54,121 nucleotides of DNA from Fidelibacterota bacterium. GTDB taxonomy: Bacteria; Fidelibacterota; UBA8477; JABMPR01. Made by a program: the position numbers and the translations under genes. Within the stretch, counting starts at the first letter, position 1. Each line of letters opens with the position of its first letter. This document shows, piece after piece, positions 1 to 13,000 of this stretch. A model generated the notes under the pieces. That model did not search any database. It was not told the DNA's origin and saw only the letters and a program-made list of their open reading frames with translations. The stretch lies in assembly GCA_016844955.1 (NCBI GenBank), contig JAERTH010000151.1:1-54121 (forward strand), written 5' to 3'.

Positions 1-2937
1 AGCACTTTCTTTCAACTTTTCTTCGTTACCATAGACACAAATTGGACTGTTGGAAATAATCTCAGCAATCATTTTCTCGTAAGTTTTAAGGTCACCCGGG
101 GTGGTTGATAAAACTGCGTCACGATCATTCTGAACAACTGCCTCGGTTGTTTTACTAAAGTATCGATTGACAGCAACAGATCCACGTTGTGAAGGAGTTT
201 GTGGTCTGTCCATGCCGGCAATGGTACCAATAATAAAGCGTGTCATTTCAGTTTCATCAATTTCAAGTGTGTTTAGAAATTCAGGGGTCCCTGCATAATT
301 TTCAAGTGTGGACTCAAGATTTGGATCACGATAAGATCCAAAGTATACCTGTCCAGTTGGAGAGAACCTGGCAAAACCACCATAGGCTCCACCAATGACC
401 CTGACCTGATTCTTTAACCACTCACGTGAAACAACCTGGTTCAGAACCTTGATCTTTCCATTCCACTCATAGCCCATGGCTCTAAAGTCTCCGCCCTGAA
501 GCACATACTGAACCTTGGATGCCGCCATCAATCCTTCATTTTTCTTATCTGAATTCAATTTCCAATCAAGATAAACGGGTTTAACTCGGGAAAGCTCTTT
601 TGAAAATAGCTTTAATTCCTGACGAAATGATTTGATCGCTGAATTGGAACAAGTGGTAGATGCCACAAGGTTTTTCCGAGAAAAGAGGACATGAGACATT
701 TGTTTAAGCTGTGCTACCAGCTCATCCTGCTTTGATTCAAAATTTTCAACAAGGTCGCTTACAAACCAGTAATACTCCAATCCCCCAGAAAGCTCGTCGA
801 ACATTCCCGCTCTGGTAGAATATGAAAAAAGGCGAGTGCGCGCGTAGCCCAGGCCATCTCGTTTCACCCGTGCTGACAGCCGTGATTGATGGCGCGTGAG
901 TACATCTTTGATACGATCAACATCACCCAGCAGAGAGTGGTTCAATATCTCGGAGGTTAGCTCAAAGCCAGGGTTCTGCTCACCCGATAACGTTTTGATG
1001 GAGACCACAAACTTGGGAACTATCTCGCTATCATTTCTGTTTTCAAGATACCGGGTCAAATATGTGCTAAACCCACCCATCTGTGAATCCAGCGCATTGT
1101 CGAGCTCTCCAAACGTAAAGGATTCTGTACCAACTGAACCCAGCAGAACTGCTAAAAGCTCCGCGTAAGGCAATTGTTCTTCCTCAAGAACCCGCAGATC
1201 AAAGAACAGGCGAGTGTAACTGATGTCATTGGTAAAAGTTTCAAAATGCAAATATGGCACGCGGGCAACCTTGTCTTGCTCAGCGATAAACCAGTCGGCC
1301 TTAGGGTTGATGTCACTCAAATCCAGCAAGGGGATGGTTGCCAGGGCTTCTGGTGTGTCTTCCGCTTTCTGATATTCTATGAGCATTTCGGTATGTTCAA
1401 CCAACTGCTTTATTTCTTTATTAGAAAGGGTTTGCTTGTAGGTCTCGAGTTCCTTTTCTGTGGCAATGTCCAATTCGGTTTCTCGGCCAGGCTTTGGATT
1501 TAATGTGAATAACAGAACATGCGTGTTATTCAGATAGTAGGTTTTAACCAGCTCTTCCAGATACCCTGTATCAATGCCTGCCTTCAGTGCAGCCAGGGGG
1601 GCTTCATATTCAAGACCGGAAAAGGGTTCTTCTCCCCAGAACCAACTGCCCAGAGCCTTTTGATTGTAATAGAGACCCTTTTGCGGTGTATTCCCCTCAC
1701 GCCGGCTGAATTCCATGCGATTGAGAATGCCCTCAACAGAGGCTTTGTGTATCCCCTCGTTGGCCACCTTTTCCAGGGTTTCAAAAACCACCTGCTTGAA
1801 TCGCTGGGCTTCATCTGAATTAGCATTTTGTACCCGGATATGAAAAACATTCTGCTTCAAATCATCCACCCAGGCACCGACATCCTTGCCAATGCCAGCC
1901 TCTTGGAGGGCCAGGCGTACGGGTGCTGATTCATTGTTGAATAAAGCCTGGGTTAATACCCTCAAAGCCATGTTCTCCTTTTGATCGGTGCTAACTCCAC
2001 AGACAAAGGAAAGAGATAAGTAGCTTTCATCCTTTAGCTCGGCTCCTTCAGTTGCCGAATAGACTCCTGATGCCGTTCGCAGGGAGTCAAAAGCAGGCTG
2101 GAGGGGTACATCCACAACAACATCAGAGCGGGTATATTTTGATAAATACTCAGCATTGATAAATTCAAGTTCTGAGGCCAGGTCCCCATCACCATATAGA
2201 AAGATATATGAATTTGAGGGATGGTAATACTTACGGTGGAAATCCAGAAAGGCTTCATAAGTCAGTGTCGGTATGGCTGCCGGATAACCTCCAGAAGAAA
2301 AACGATAGGGTGAATCTGGAAAAAGCTGTTTGTCAACCAGATAGCCCCATTCCCTGGTTGGGCTGGAGAAGGCGCCCTTCATTTCATTATAGACCACACC
2401 TTTATAAACCAGTGGGGCATCCACACTATCTAGTTCCCGGTGCCAGCCTTCCTGCTCTAATATTCTTGGATCTTCATAAATCAATGGGTTGAGGACGGCA
2501 TCCAGGTAAATATGCATGAGGGTTCTGAAATCTTTGTCATTCATGCTGGATACGGGATACAGGGTAATATCGCTGCCTGTCATGGCATTCAGAAATGTAT
2601 TAAGTGAGCCCTTGGAAAGGATGTCGAAGGGACTCTTGACGGGAAAGTTTGTCGAGCCATTAAGAACTGAGTGTTCCAAAATGTGGGGGGTGCCGGCATC
2701 TGATTCAGTGATGGTTTTGAATGTGATGCAAAAAGTTTTGTTAGCATCAGCATTGGCTATTTTGAATAACCGGGCTCCGGATTTCTCATGTTCAAATAAG
2801 AAACCTTCAGCATCAACTTCTTTAACAAAACGTTTTTCAATAAGTTTAAAACCGTGCATGGATCCCCCTGCTTTTATATCGGCCAATAGTGAAACTCCCA
2901 GGAATGAAGCAATGAGCACAATGAATAATTTGCGCAT
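1..2937 (-). CDS. Secreted M16C (PreP/Cym1-like) zinc metallopeptidase, 3'-truncated by window edge
   Basis: Reading from the ATG at 2937 there are 979 open codons to the window edge, so the C-terminus is missing. A short hydrophobic N-terminus (MRKLFIVLIASFLGVSLLA) looks like a signal peptide. The inverted zinc motif HILEH is at residues 85-89, and the distal glutamate expected for M16 peptidases lies in VVYNEMKG (about residue 185). The C-terminal half resembles the M16C-associated region of presequence protease (PreP/Cym1) enzymes, which degrade short unstructured peptides inside a clam-shell chamber. The family is about 950-1000 residues, so little is lost. AAGGA stands 8 bases before the ATG. 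The export signal suggests a periplasmic peptide scavenger; that is an inference. Confidence 0.88.
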   Translation of the reverse strand, partial: MRKLFIVLIASFLGVSLLADIKAGGSMHGFKLIEKRFVKEVDAEGFLFEHEKSGARLFKIANADANKTFCITFKTITESDAGTPHILEHSVLNGSTNFPVKSPFDILSKGSLNTFLNAMTGSDITLYPVSSMNDKDFRTLMHIYLDAVLNPLIYEDPRILEQEGWHRELDSVDAPLVYKGVVYNEMKGAFSSPTREWGYLVDKQLFPDSPYRFSSGGYPAAIPTLTYEAFLDFHRKYYHPSNSYIFLYGDGDLASELEFINAEYLSKYTRSDVVVDVPLQPAFDSLRTASGVYSATEGAELKDESYLSLSFVCGVSTDQKENMALRVLTQALFNNESAPVRLALQEAGIGKDVGAWVDDLKQNVFHIRVQNANSDEAQRFKQVVFETLEKVANEGIHKASVEGILNRMEFSRREGNTPQKGLYYNQKALGSWFWGEEPFSGLEYEAPLAALKAGIDTGYLEELVKTYYLNNTHVLLFTLNPKPGRETELDIATEKELETYKQTLSNKEIKQLVEHTEMLIEYQKAEDTPEALATIPLLDLSDINPKADWFIAEQDKVARVPYLHFETFTNDISYTRLFFDLRVLEEEQLPYAELLAVLLGSVGTESFTFGELDNALDSQMGGFSTYLTRYLENRNDSEIVPKFVVSIKTLSGEQNPGFELTSEILNHSLLGDVDRIKDVLTRHQSRLSARVKRDGLGYARTRLFSYSTRAGMFDELSGGLEYYWFVSDLVENFESKQDELVAQLKQMSHVLFSRKNLVASTTCSNSAIKSFRQELKLFSKELSRVKPVYLDWKLNSDKKNEGLMAASKVQYVLQGGDFRAMGYEWNGKIKVLNQVVSREWLKNQVRVIGGAYGGFARFSPTGQVYFGSYRDPNLESTLENYAGTPEFLNTLEIDETEMTRFIIGTIAGMDRPQTPSQRGSVAVNRYFSKTTEAVVQNDRDAVLSTTPGDLKTYEKMIAEIISNSPICVYGNEEKLKESA

Positions 2938-2971
2938 AATTATATCCTTTATCTAAAATTGTAGCGATTGA

Positions 2972-3976
2972 TTACTGTCTGAACAGTTGAACAAAGTCGG
3001 TAAATATTTCCTGACTGAAATGATGACTCATCTGGTTTTTCATGATGGATAGCGCATCGTAGAGTGAGAGGGCTTCCTTGTAGGGTCTTTTGGATGTCAG
3101 AGCGTCAAATACATCTACGATAGAACAAATCCGTCCATAAACGTGAATGTCGTCATTTTTAAGCCCCAGCGGATAGCCTGAGCCATCATTACGCTCGTGA
3201 TGTTGCATGACAATGATTTTGCATTCTGGACTGAGGTGATTGGTGTCTGAGAGGATCTGGAAGCCATTCCGTGGATGTTCCCGCATAAGGAGACGTTCTT
3301 GTTCGTTCAAGAGTCCCGGTTTGGCAATCAAAGAGTCGGGAATATTTATTTTACCCAGATCGTGGAGAAAAAATGCGGCTCCAAGTTCGTGCATGTCATG
3401 GGGACTTGCGTTTCCATACAATTCTTTTGTAAGGAGAACGGAGAGCACGCCAACGTTAACGGAGTGGGTAAAGGTATAGTAATCATGATTGGTGATTTTT
3501 AACAATTGGGAAGATGTTTCGTCATCCACCAGAATTAGATCCACCATATCAGTCACACCCTCTTTGAACTGGGTGATATTTTCAACGGTGGGGTTTTTTA
3601 GCAGCTTATCCATCACATCCAGAGAGGCCTCATATATGAATCCGGCTTTTCGATCGGGTGAAACCGTGGCATCTTTGAGAATATCACTAAAATTCTCGGG
3701 CATGAGAGGGTTGTCCCAGACCTTTATCTCAGGCGGCGGTGGTACGTAATTCGGCTTTTTCTCACGGATTGGCTGAACCGTGCTTTTCAGGGGGTGAACA
3801 ATAACCTGTGCTACCCCATTTTTAGCCAGTTTTTCAATTTGAGCAGGCTTTTTTAAGAGAAAACTGCTACGAACAAAAGCGTGCTCGACCCAACTACCAG
3901 CCAGCTGGACGTACATCCCCACCTGGAGGTCTTCAACTTTTACTTTTATGGGTCGGTCTTTTGGTTTCATGGGCAA
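2972..3976 (-). CDS. HD-GYP domain protein, probable cyclic-di-GMP phosphodiesterase
   Basis: The first ~130 residues resemble the DUF3391 domain often found before HD-GYP domains. The C-terminal half is a complete HD-GYP domain: HDLGK at about residues 205-209, HHE at 259-261 and GSGYP at 265-269, followed by DVFDALTSKRPYK. These are the metal-binding and signature residues of enzymes that hydrolyse cyclic-di-GMP. There is no membrane segment and no receiver domain, so the N-terminal domain is the likely input. The longest reading begins at a TTG; the ATG two codons downstream (3970) is an equally good start, and neither has a clear ribosome binding site. It lies 34 bases upstream of the M16C gene on the same strand. 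Confidence 0.9.
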   Translation of the reverse strand: MPMKPKDRPIKVKVEDLQVGMYVQLAGSWVEHAFVRSSFLLKKPAQIEKLAKNGVAQVIVHPLKSTVQPIREKKPNYVPPPPEIKVWDNPLMPENFSDILKDATVSPDRKAGFIYEASLDVMDKLLKNPTVENITQFKEGVTDMVDLILVDDETSSQLLKITNHDYYTFTHSVNVGVLSVLLTKELYGNASPHDMHELGAAFFLHDLGKINIPDSLIAKPGLLNEQERLLMREHPRNGFQILSDTNHLSPECKIIVMQHHERNDGSGYPLGLKNDDIHVYGRICSIVDVFDALTSKRPYKEALSLYDALSIMKNQMSHHFSQEIFTDFVQLFRQ

Positions 3977-4038
3977 ATGTTAAATTTTCTGTCCTGTATC
4001 CGCAAACGATATATTGGCTCCGCGATAATTAAGTGTTG

Positions 4039-4067
4039 AAAAAGCCGGCGTGGGAACACCGGCCTTC
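4039..4067 (-). terminator. Rho-independent terminator after the giant surface protein gene
   Basis: On the minus strand a GC-rich hairpin (AGGCCGGTG, loop TTCC, CACGCCGGCT with one bulged C) is followed by a run of five T, about 30 bases after the stop codon at 4096. The tail is T-rich only on the minus strand, so it should end the 9.3 kb transcript rather than anything from the left. Confidence 0.8.
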
Positions 4068-4095
4068 AAAAAACGCTGATTGTCGTAAAAGCGGA

Positions 4096-7000
4096 CTAAT
4101 CCACGACCACCTTAAAGGTAACCGATCCACTTCCGCCGGGCGCCAGGTTAGGTATCCGTGAAAATCTAATATGCGTAACCGGTGCTGATTGAGAGAGATC
4201 ATAATTAACGCCATCATTATGACTAAAGGTGATAGACATTTCAGTACCATCACCGGCAGCTGAGTTTTCCACGTAAGTTGAGTTCTCAGGGATGTCTTCA
4301 TCAACGACGACGCTGGTTGCCAGGCCAACCCCAATATTCAGATAGACGACTGTATAGGTAAGTGTATCACCTGGAGCAGCTATTGATTTATCCACAGCTT
4401 CCGTGAGAGTCAATTGGGGCTGGAGTGTGGGTAGTCCAAAACCAGTTACATTGAAAACGTAGGGACTGCTTTCATCGTCTGATGGAATAGTAATCGTGGC
4501 TTCTCTATCTCCTTCTGCAGCAGGAGTAAAAGTCAGGAGGAAGGTTGTTGTGCCCCCGCCTGCTGGCACCGTATTCGCTGGTGCTTCAGCAACTACAAAG
4601 TCAGAAGCATGGGCACCCGAGACAAATACATAGGGTGATGTGCCGGTAAGGTTCAAAATGGCACTGCCCTGATTGGTAATGGTAAAGAGCAGTGAGGTTG
4701 ATGTGTCCACAATGGTGCTGTCAAAAGTCATGAGTGGGCCATTGGGCCCTGCGGTAAATGGGGCTGGACCTTCAACCTCCAGTTCACTGCTGGCAACACC
4801 TGTTCCTTGAATACTGAAATCGAAGGGGTTCTCATCATCATCGTCATTGACAATACTGACGTTGGCTGTTCTTAACCCTACAGCGGTTGGATCAAAGGTC
4901 ACCTCAAAAGATACCGTATCACCCGGTGCTACAGTGGAGCTGGTGGGTTGGGTTTTGATTAAAAAATCACCGGCTTCATCGCCACCTAAAATTACTATGG
5001 GGACACCCGTAAGGCTGAGGGTTCCGCTACCGGTATTAATGATTAAGAAGGTGTTGTCCTGAGTCTCGGTTAGAATGTCCTTGCTGCCAAAATCCGTGTT
5101 GTCTGTTACAATAGGTGAGGCATCACCATCGGCAATCAACTCGCCATTGGCTTCCAGTGTTATTTCAGGTGTGGCCAGACCAATTCCCTGGATAGCAAAG
5201 GTAAAGGGGTCTTCATCCAGATCATTGTTGCCCAGAGAAACCACCGCATTTCGCAAGCCTTCAGCAGTCGGGTCAAAGGTGATGGTGAAGGTGGTAGAAT
5301 TGTTGGACGCTACTGGTGAGCTGGGAGCGCTGGTGACGCTGAAGTCAGCGGGGTTATCCCCACCAATTACAACATGGGGGGCCGGGTCAGTTAATATCAG
5401 GTTGGCATTACCCGTATTAATAATGGTAAAAATCTGAGCCTGACTACCCGTAAAGATATCTTCGGATCCGAAATCAGTAAAGTCTGAGGCTGTGGCTGTG
5501 GAGTCTCCATCTGAAATCACCTGACCATTACCTTCAACCTGAATTTCTGCTGTAAGACCAAAACCGCGCAAGCTGAAATCATAGGGATTCTCGTTTGCAT
5601 CAGTATTGGCAATGCTTAACGTCGCTGTTCTCAGACCTTCGCCAGCTGGAATGAAGCGCACAGCGAAGCTGGTACTGTCATCGGCGGGCACGGTTTCATC
5701 AGGAACTGATGTCAGGGTAAAGTCTCCAGGATTGGTTCCACTGAAGGACACCCGCGGCGCTCCGTTAAGGGTTAATGTGGCACCCGTTGGTGCATTGTGA
5801 ATCCAGAAGGTGTGAACCACGGAATCAGTTGCTGTTTCAGCACTGATGGCTGCATTAATGGATCCAAAATCAGTTAAGTCAGCTGTGGATGGTGAGACAT
5901 CACCATCACTGATATCAAGCAGGTTTCCTGTGACATTAATTTCAGGCTCTGAACTCTGAAAGACACCAGCATCCAATGAGTTATTATAAACATTGGCTGC
6001 CAGGGTAAAAGCAGCAGACTCACCATTGCTATCCATATCATTGTCGATAGCGTCATCGCTGCCAGTGTTCTGGCTTGTGAAAGCATATCCTATGGGCAGG
6101 TTGGTGAAATACAGTTTGTAGGTATTGGCTGCTAACCCGGTAAAAGAATAGGCTCCATTGGCATCAGTCGTGGTTGTGGCAACACTGGCACCACCGTTAA
6201 TTTTGATCTCAACATTGATACCCGGTACACCACTTTCATTCTCAGCCTGGAGTCCGTCTTCATTGGCGTCCAGCCAGACGTAGTCTCCAGCACCTGTTGC
6301 CCTGAAACCGGCATCAATGGAATTGTTTACTACACCAGGGGTGATCTCTATGTTGGCCGTTTTTCCAGTACTTGGGTCAGGATCGCTGTCCAGTCCTTCA
6401 TCACCTCCACTGGCTTGGGGCGAGAGGCTGAATCCTGTGGGTGGCGTTGTAAATGTCAAATAGTACTCAGAAGCGCCCAGGCTTCCAAATGAGAACAGAC
6501 CATCTGCTGCCGTGACAACAGAACTTAAGAGATTGTCATTGGCTTCGTAAAGTGATACGGTTACGCCAGCCAAGCCTTCTTCACCGGCATCCTGGATACC
6601 ATCACCATCATTATCCAACCAGACCTTGTCACCGATGGTTCCAGTGGTTGGGAGCGGTGAGGCGGAAACAGGACAGGACGCACCATCGCTATTTGCCACA
6701 ATTGACGCCTGACCAACAAATATACTGGTAGCTGGATCTGTGGTAATATCCACTTTGTACATCCGACCACTTGCTTCATTGGCAACATATAGAAAACCAT
6801 CGTTGGCTGTCCAGGCAGAGGCGAATGTGTTTCCATTAGTGCCGTCCACCAGGTTGTCATTTAGTTTTCCGTGTATTTTTATACCCGTACCCACAGAGTT
6901 TGCGAAAATGTCATACACATAGAGTGTAGAGTCATGTACCCCATAAAAATGTCCAGTATTGCTCATGAAGGCCATATCCTGGGCTAAAAAGGTTCCACTG

Positions 7001-10000
7001 GGATTCAGGTTGCCTGTCACCGTTCCTTCGCTGGCATCAAAACGACGCAAGTCTGTTCCAGATGCATCCCAGAAGTAATAATTTCCACTATCATCAAAAT
7101 CTGCCACCGTTGATGCAAATTCATGATTGATGGAAGTCAATTGGGTAACGGCACCGGTGGCATCAATCCGCACCATGTATTCTGGGGGACTCCAACCGGA
7201 ATTATCGTGCTCAAAGCCATAGATCAACCCATCCTGGGCATTGTAACCAATACCATCAATAACATATCCGGCTGTGGCCAGGGTGGTGTAAGTGTAAGGA
7301 CTGGTGGAAGCATCCAGATACGCGATGGTTCCAGCGGACCCATAGACCTGATAGAAGTTAGGTTCACAGGAGAGAGGATCACCTGATCCAGTTCCGCTAC
7401 CCTCAATATCAAACTCAAACACAGGCGTATCCGGATCATTACTGGAAATGGAAACCGTGGCATTTCTTGTCCCCACAACCAGGGCATCAAATTCAATGAC
7501 AAAGGTCGTGCTGGCACCAACGTTGATAGCTGTGGCTGGATTTGCATAAACACTATAATCCGAGCTATTTACCCCCTGTAGTGAGACCGCAATGGTGTTA
7601 AGTTCAGCACTTCCGTTATTGGTAATCGTGTAGGCGATTCTGCGATTACCCAGGCTTACGTCAACATCACCAAAATCAGTACTGTCGAGTGTGCTGGGTG
7701 AATTATCACCGTCTGTGATGGTCATGCCATTTCCAGAGACCTGGATTTCTGAAGCGATGGTTCCGGTTCCCTGGATATCAAAGGTGTAAGGGCTTTCGTT
7801 CTGATCGCTATTGCTGATATTGATAGTGGCTTCACGTAATTGAGTGCTTGAAGGGTTGAATTCCACAAGAAATGAAACCGAGCTGTTGGGAGCCACCAGC
7901 GATGCTGGGAATGAGGTAACGGTAAAATCAGCAGCATTGGTGCCAGTGATGGTGATGATTGGTGTTGATCCCAAGACCAGATCATCTGTACCCAGGTTAT
8001 GAACAACAAATTCCTGAGAGACGGTAGTATTGTAAAAAACCTCTACATTTCCAAAATCAGTGCCGTCAGCCGCGTTTGGGCTGATGTCACCATCAGGGAT
8101 TTCAATCATGTTTCCCTGAATACTGGCTTCTGACTGAGAATTTTCGTCATATCTACCGGTTCCCTGGATGGTGAAGGTATAAGGGTTTTCATCCGCATCA
8201 TCATTTTGAATGCTGAGAATTGCCTGGCGAATGCCAAGTCCAGCAGGGTTAAAGCTTACCTCAAAAGTGGTGAAAGCGCTGTCAATGGCAATGGCATTCG
8301 AAGGCGTACCGGTAATAATAAACTCTGAAGCATGGGTACCACTGATGCTTACATAGGGTGGCGGACCCGTCAGGTTTAATACAGCATAACCAATATTTCT
8401 GATTACAAACTCAGACGTGGATGGGAGTACTGAAATATCCGTTTCTCCCATATCAGTGAAGTCAAGCGAGCTGGGTGAATTGTCCCCTGATTCGATGACA
8501 ATACCGTTGCCCAAAACTTCCATTTCCTCATCAAGGGTGGAGGTACCCAGGCCTTTGATGGCAAAGGTGTAGGGGTTTTCATCATTATCGCTATTGGCAA
8601 TACTAATGGTTGCGTTGCGAATGCCGGTTGTGGTGGGATCAAAGGTCACCTGGAAAGTAACAGAACCATTTGAGCCAATTGTTGTAGAACCGGGTTGTTG
8701 GGACACGATAAAGTCACCAGCATTGGTACCATAAATCTGGACAATAGGCGAACTGGTTAAGTCCAAATCTCCGGATCCAGAATTATTAATGGTAAAGGTT
8801 CGGGTCGCTTGCTCAAGGGCAACATCACGACTGCCAAAATCAGTTGAGTCAGTAGTAGATGGTGAGGTGTCACCATCTGTAATGACTGTAGTTCCTGCCT
8901 TTACATCCATTTCTGGAAAGGAGGTACCCGTTCCCTGAATGGTAAAAGTGTAGGGATTTTCGTCAGTGTCTGAATTGGAAATAGAAAGCGTGGCTGTTCT
9001 CAGGCCTTCACTACTGGGGTTAAAACGTACGGTAAAGGATGTGGAGCCGGAAACCGCAACTGGAGTTACCGGATTTACAGTGATAGAAAAATCAGCAGCA
9101 TGCTCGCCACTTATGTTGACATAAGGTACGGTGCCGGTGAGATCGAGAGCTGCACCGCCAAGATTCAATATGGAGAAACTTGCATCTACCATACCGGTTG
9201 AGATATCAGCATCACCAAAGTCTGTATAGTCTGCAGCAATGGCTGTTGTATCACCGTCAGGAATAGCCAGGCTATTGCCCTCGACTTGAATTTCTGGAGC
9301 AAGACCAGTACCCTGGATATCAAAATCAAAAGGATTTTCATCACCATCATTATTCGTAATAGATATCACGGCTGATCTTAACCCATTTCCAGTGGGTGCA
9401 AAAGTCACCTCGAACGTTGTTGGTGTTGATGATGTGACCGTGGTATTGGGATCGTTGGTAATGTCGAAATCGTCAGCATGGGTTCCACTAATTTCGATGA
9501 TCGGTGATCCATTTAATGAAAGGTCTGTGCTGGTATTATTCCCAATGGTAAACGTGTGGACAACAGTGCCGGAGTTTGCCAGAGCTGTGCCAAAATCAGT
9601 ATCGTCAGTCGTTGTGGGAGTCGTGTCTCCATCCGAGATGTCATTACCCTGTCCCTCAATATAAATCTCGGGTTCAGAGTCTTGATATATACCCACATCT
9701 ACATTGCTGGTAAATTCGCCTGAAGTCAGAGAAAATGAATCTGAAGCATAGGGAGAGGAGGTGCTGATGTCACTGTCTTCATCATCATCCCCACCTTGGT
9801 TTCTGTCTGTAATCGTATAGCCACCAGGTATACTGATGACACGAATTCTGTCAGCATTTGTAGGAATGTTGCTGAAGACATAAAATCCGTTGGCATCACT
9901 GATTGCGGTTTCATTAAGAGATGTGTTCCCGTCATACAGAGCCAAAGTCACTCCTGGGACTCCTGGTTCACCCAGGTCCTGCACACCATCTTCGTCCAAA

Positions 10001-13000
10001 TCATTCCAGACAAAATCACCCACTCCCGTGGTTGTGAATCCAGCATCAATACCTTCATCAACCAAACCAACATCAACAGTGAAGTTATCAGTCATACCGG
10101 TGGTTTCATCGATATCACTATCTATCAGATCGTTTGAGCCAACATTTTTATCTGTAATTCCAAAACCTGCAGGTACATTGGAAAAAATTATGTAATATTC
10201 AGAAGCGGCCAGGTTGGTGAAGTGGTACTCGCCATTTTCATCTGAAACGGTAGTTGTGTTAAAGGTGCCATCTACAGTGTAAAGCTCAACGGTTACCCCG
10301 GGTAATCCAGTTTCAGAAGCATCCTGGATACCATCTGCATCAGCGTCGATCCAGACATCATTTCCAATACTTCCTGTTTCAGGAATTGGGGCTTCAGCCA
10401 ACGGACAGGAAGCACCATCAGATTTATTCAGGTTGGCTTCAGCTTGTCCAATATAGATACTTCTGCAGTTGCCTGTGGTTGCATCAGGAGTGACCTGAAT
10501 CTTATACATGCGGCCGCTCTGGCTATTGGTAGTGTAGAGATAGCCATCGTACGCAGACCAACAGGCACCATAGTAAATACTATTAGTGCCGGTTAGGTAT
10601 TCATCCTTAAGACGGCCGTCAATATCTTCAGTGGTAACATTGTCAGTGGCCGGGTCATAAATAAACAATTCGGTTTCCATAACTCCATAAAACTTGCCAT
10701 CGTCCTGGAGGTAGGCCATATCGATGGGAGTCCAGTCCTCACCACCAGTATAAATAGCGCTGGAAATGCTACCATCGGCAGCATCAAAAGTATATATGGC
10801 TGTACCGTTGTCGTTCCAAAAGTACATGACACCCTCATCATTGAAATCAGCACGCCAGGAAGCAATGGGAACAGGGTCTGTATCTAGAACGGTGATGGTC
10901 CCCTGGCCATCGATACGAATGATGTTGTCGCCGGAGATATCATTATCCATTTCAAAACCGTAAAGCAATCCATCTTCAAGATTATATCCCATTCCGTTAA
11001 TGCTATACCCAGCCTCCACAATTGTGGTGTAGGTATAGGGGTTGGTTGTGGCGTCGAGGTATGCAACGACACCGTTGTCACCGTAGATATGAAAAAAGTT
11101 TGGTGCACAGGCGATGGGGGAACCTGGCCCAGTACCATTACCCCTGATGGAAAATTGATAGGGATCTTCATCATCATCATTGCTTTCTATGGAAATGGCA
11201 GCATCTCTGAGCCCTACTTGCCAGGGATCGAACTTGACCACAAAAGTTGTACTTTGGTTTTCTCCAACATAAACGGGGAAGATCTCCGGGGAGGTTACCT
11301 CGAACTCATCAGCCGCATCTCCGATAATGGAAATTGCGTCCAGGGTGAGGCTTGTGCTACCCAGGTTATTAATAGTGTAAGTCACATAGGCTTGTCCAAG
11401 ACTGGCAACCACATCGCCAAAATAGGTGCTATCGTTGGGGTTGGGACTGATGTCACCATTAACAATTTCAAAACCGCCCCCTCTTACTTCTATCTCGGGT
11501 GATGTGAGACCAGCTCCCTGCATGGAAAAGGTGTAAGGGTTTTCATTGTCATCAGCATCATTGTTTTCAATACTCAGATAAGCAGTGCGGATTCCACCAA
11601 AAGAAGGGTTGAAAGTAACATTAAAAGTAACTGTTCCACCGGGAGCCACTGGTGAACTTGGCTGCTGGGAAATTGTAAAATCAGAGGCATGAGCTCCATG
11701 AATGGTTACTGCAGGATAACTGGTTAGCACGAGGTCTTCAGTACCGTCATTATCAATGGAAAAAGTATTTGTCTTCGTTTCGCCGTCCAGTCCCACTTCT
11801 CCAAAATCAGTACCATCATTTAGTTCTGGAGTAGCGTCTCCATTGGATATAGAATAAATGCTTCCTCGAAGATTGATCTCCGGGTCAGGAGTTGCCCCAG
11901 CTCCATACTCACCCTCACCCTCAATGGAAAAAACATAAACCGGTTCACTCAAGTCATTGTTCTCAATGGTCAATGTTGCGTACCGGCTTCCGGAGGCAAT
12001 GGGGTCAAACTCTATTTGAAAAGTTGTATTGCCACCTGGGCTAATAGCGCTTGAGGGAGCAGAATAAACACTAAAATCTCCCGAATGCATACCGGAGATG
12101 TCAACCAGGGGCCAGTTGCCAGTGAGGTTCAATGTGGCTGGACCATTATTATAAATAGTGTAGGTGACAATCTTTGTAGTACTACCAACCTCGGCGGTTC
12201 CAAAAGATGTTGAATCACCTGCGGAGGGAGATGAATCATTATTGTTGATTTCAATACCGTTTCCGAAGATATCAATTTCCGGATTAATGGTACCCGTTCC
12301 CTGGATGCTGAAAGTATAAGGGCTTTCGTCACCATCATTACTGGAGATGGTAACGGTTGCTTGTCTCAAGCCTGTGGTTGAGGGGTCAAAAGTAATTTCA
12401 AAAGTCTCAGTCCCGCCCTGAGCAGCAAGCGTGCCCGAGGTGGGTTGTTGGTCAACATCAAGAGAGAAGTCGCTGGCATGGGCGCCGCTAATCTGCACAT
12501 AGGGAGACCCGGTCAAGGTTAGCGCACCAGATCCAGAATTGTTGATGGTGAATGAATGGGTGTTGGCACCGCCATAGATATCAGCATCCCCAAAATCCGT
12601 GTTGTCTGATCCAATGGGAGAGGTGTCGTTATCTGGAATTGAAATACTGTTACCCTGAATGTCAATTTCCGGGGTGGCTGTTCCATTACCCAAAACGTTG
12701 AAGGTATAGGTGCCCTCGTCACTGTCATCGCTAACAATGGTCACCGTGGCAGACCGAATTCCTGCTGCACTGGGGTCAAAGGTGATAACAAAATCTTCAT
12801 TGGCGCCAGCATCAATAGTGCTGAGTGAGGGTTGGGAACTAACTGTAAAATCAGAAGCGTGGGTTCCACTGATGTCAACCAGGGGAGAACCGGATAATTC
12901 CAGTGCGCCATCACCGGTGTTGTAAATTGTAAAAGTGTGGTCAATTGAGCCAGTTACGATATCTGCACTGGCATAATAGGTGTCGTCTGTTTCGCTGGTG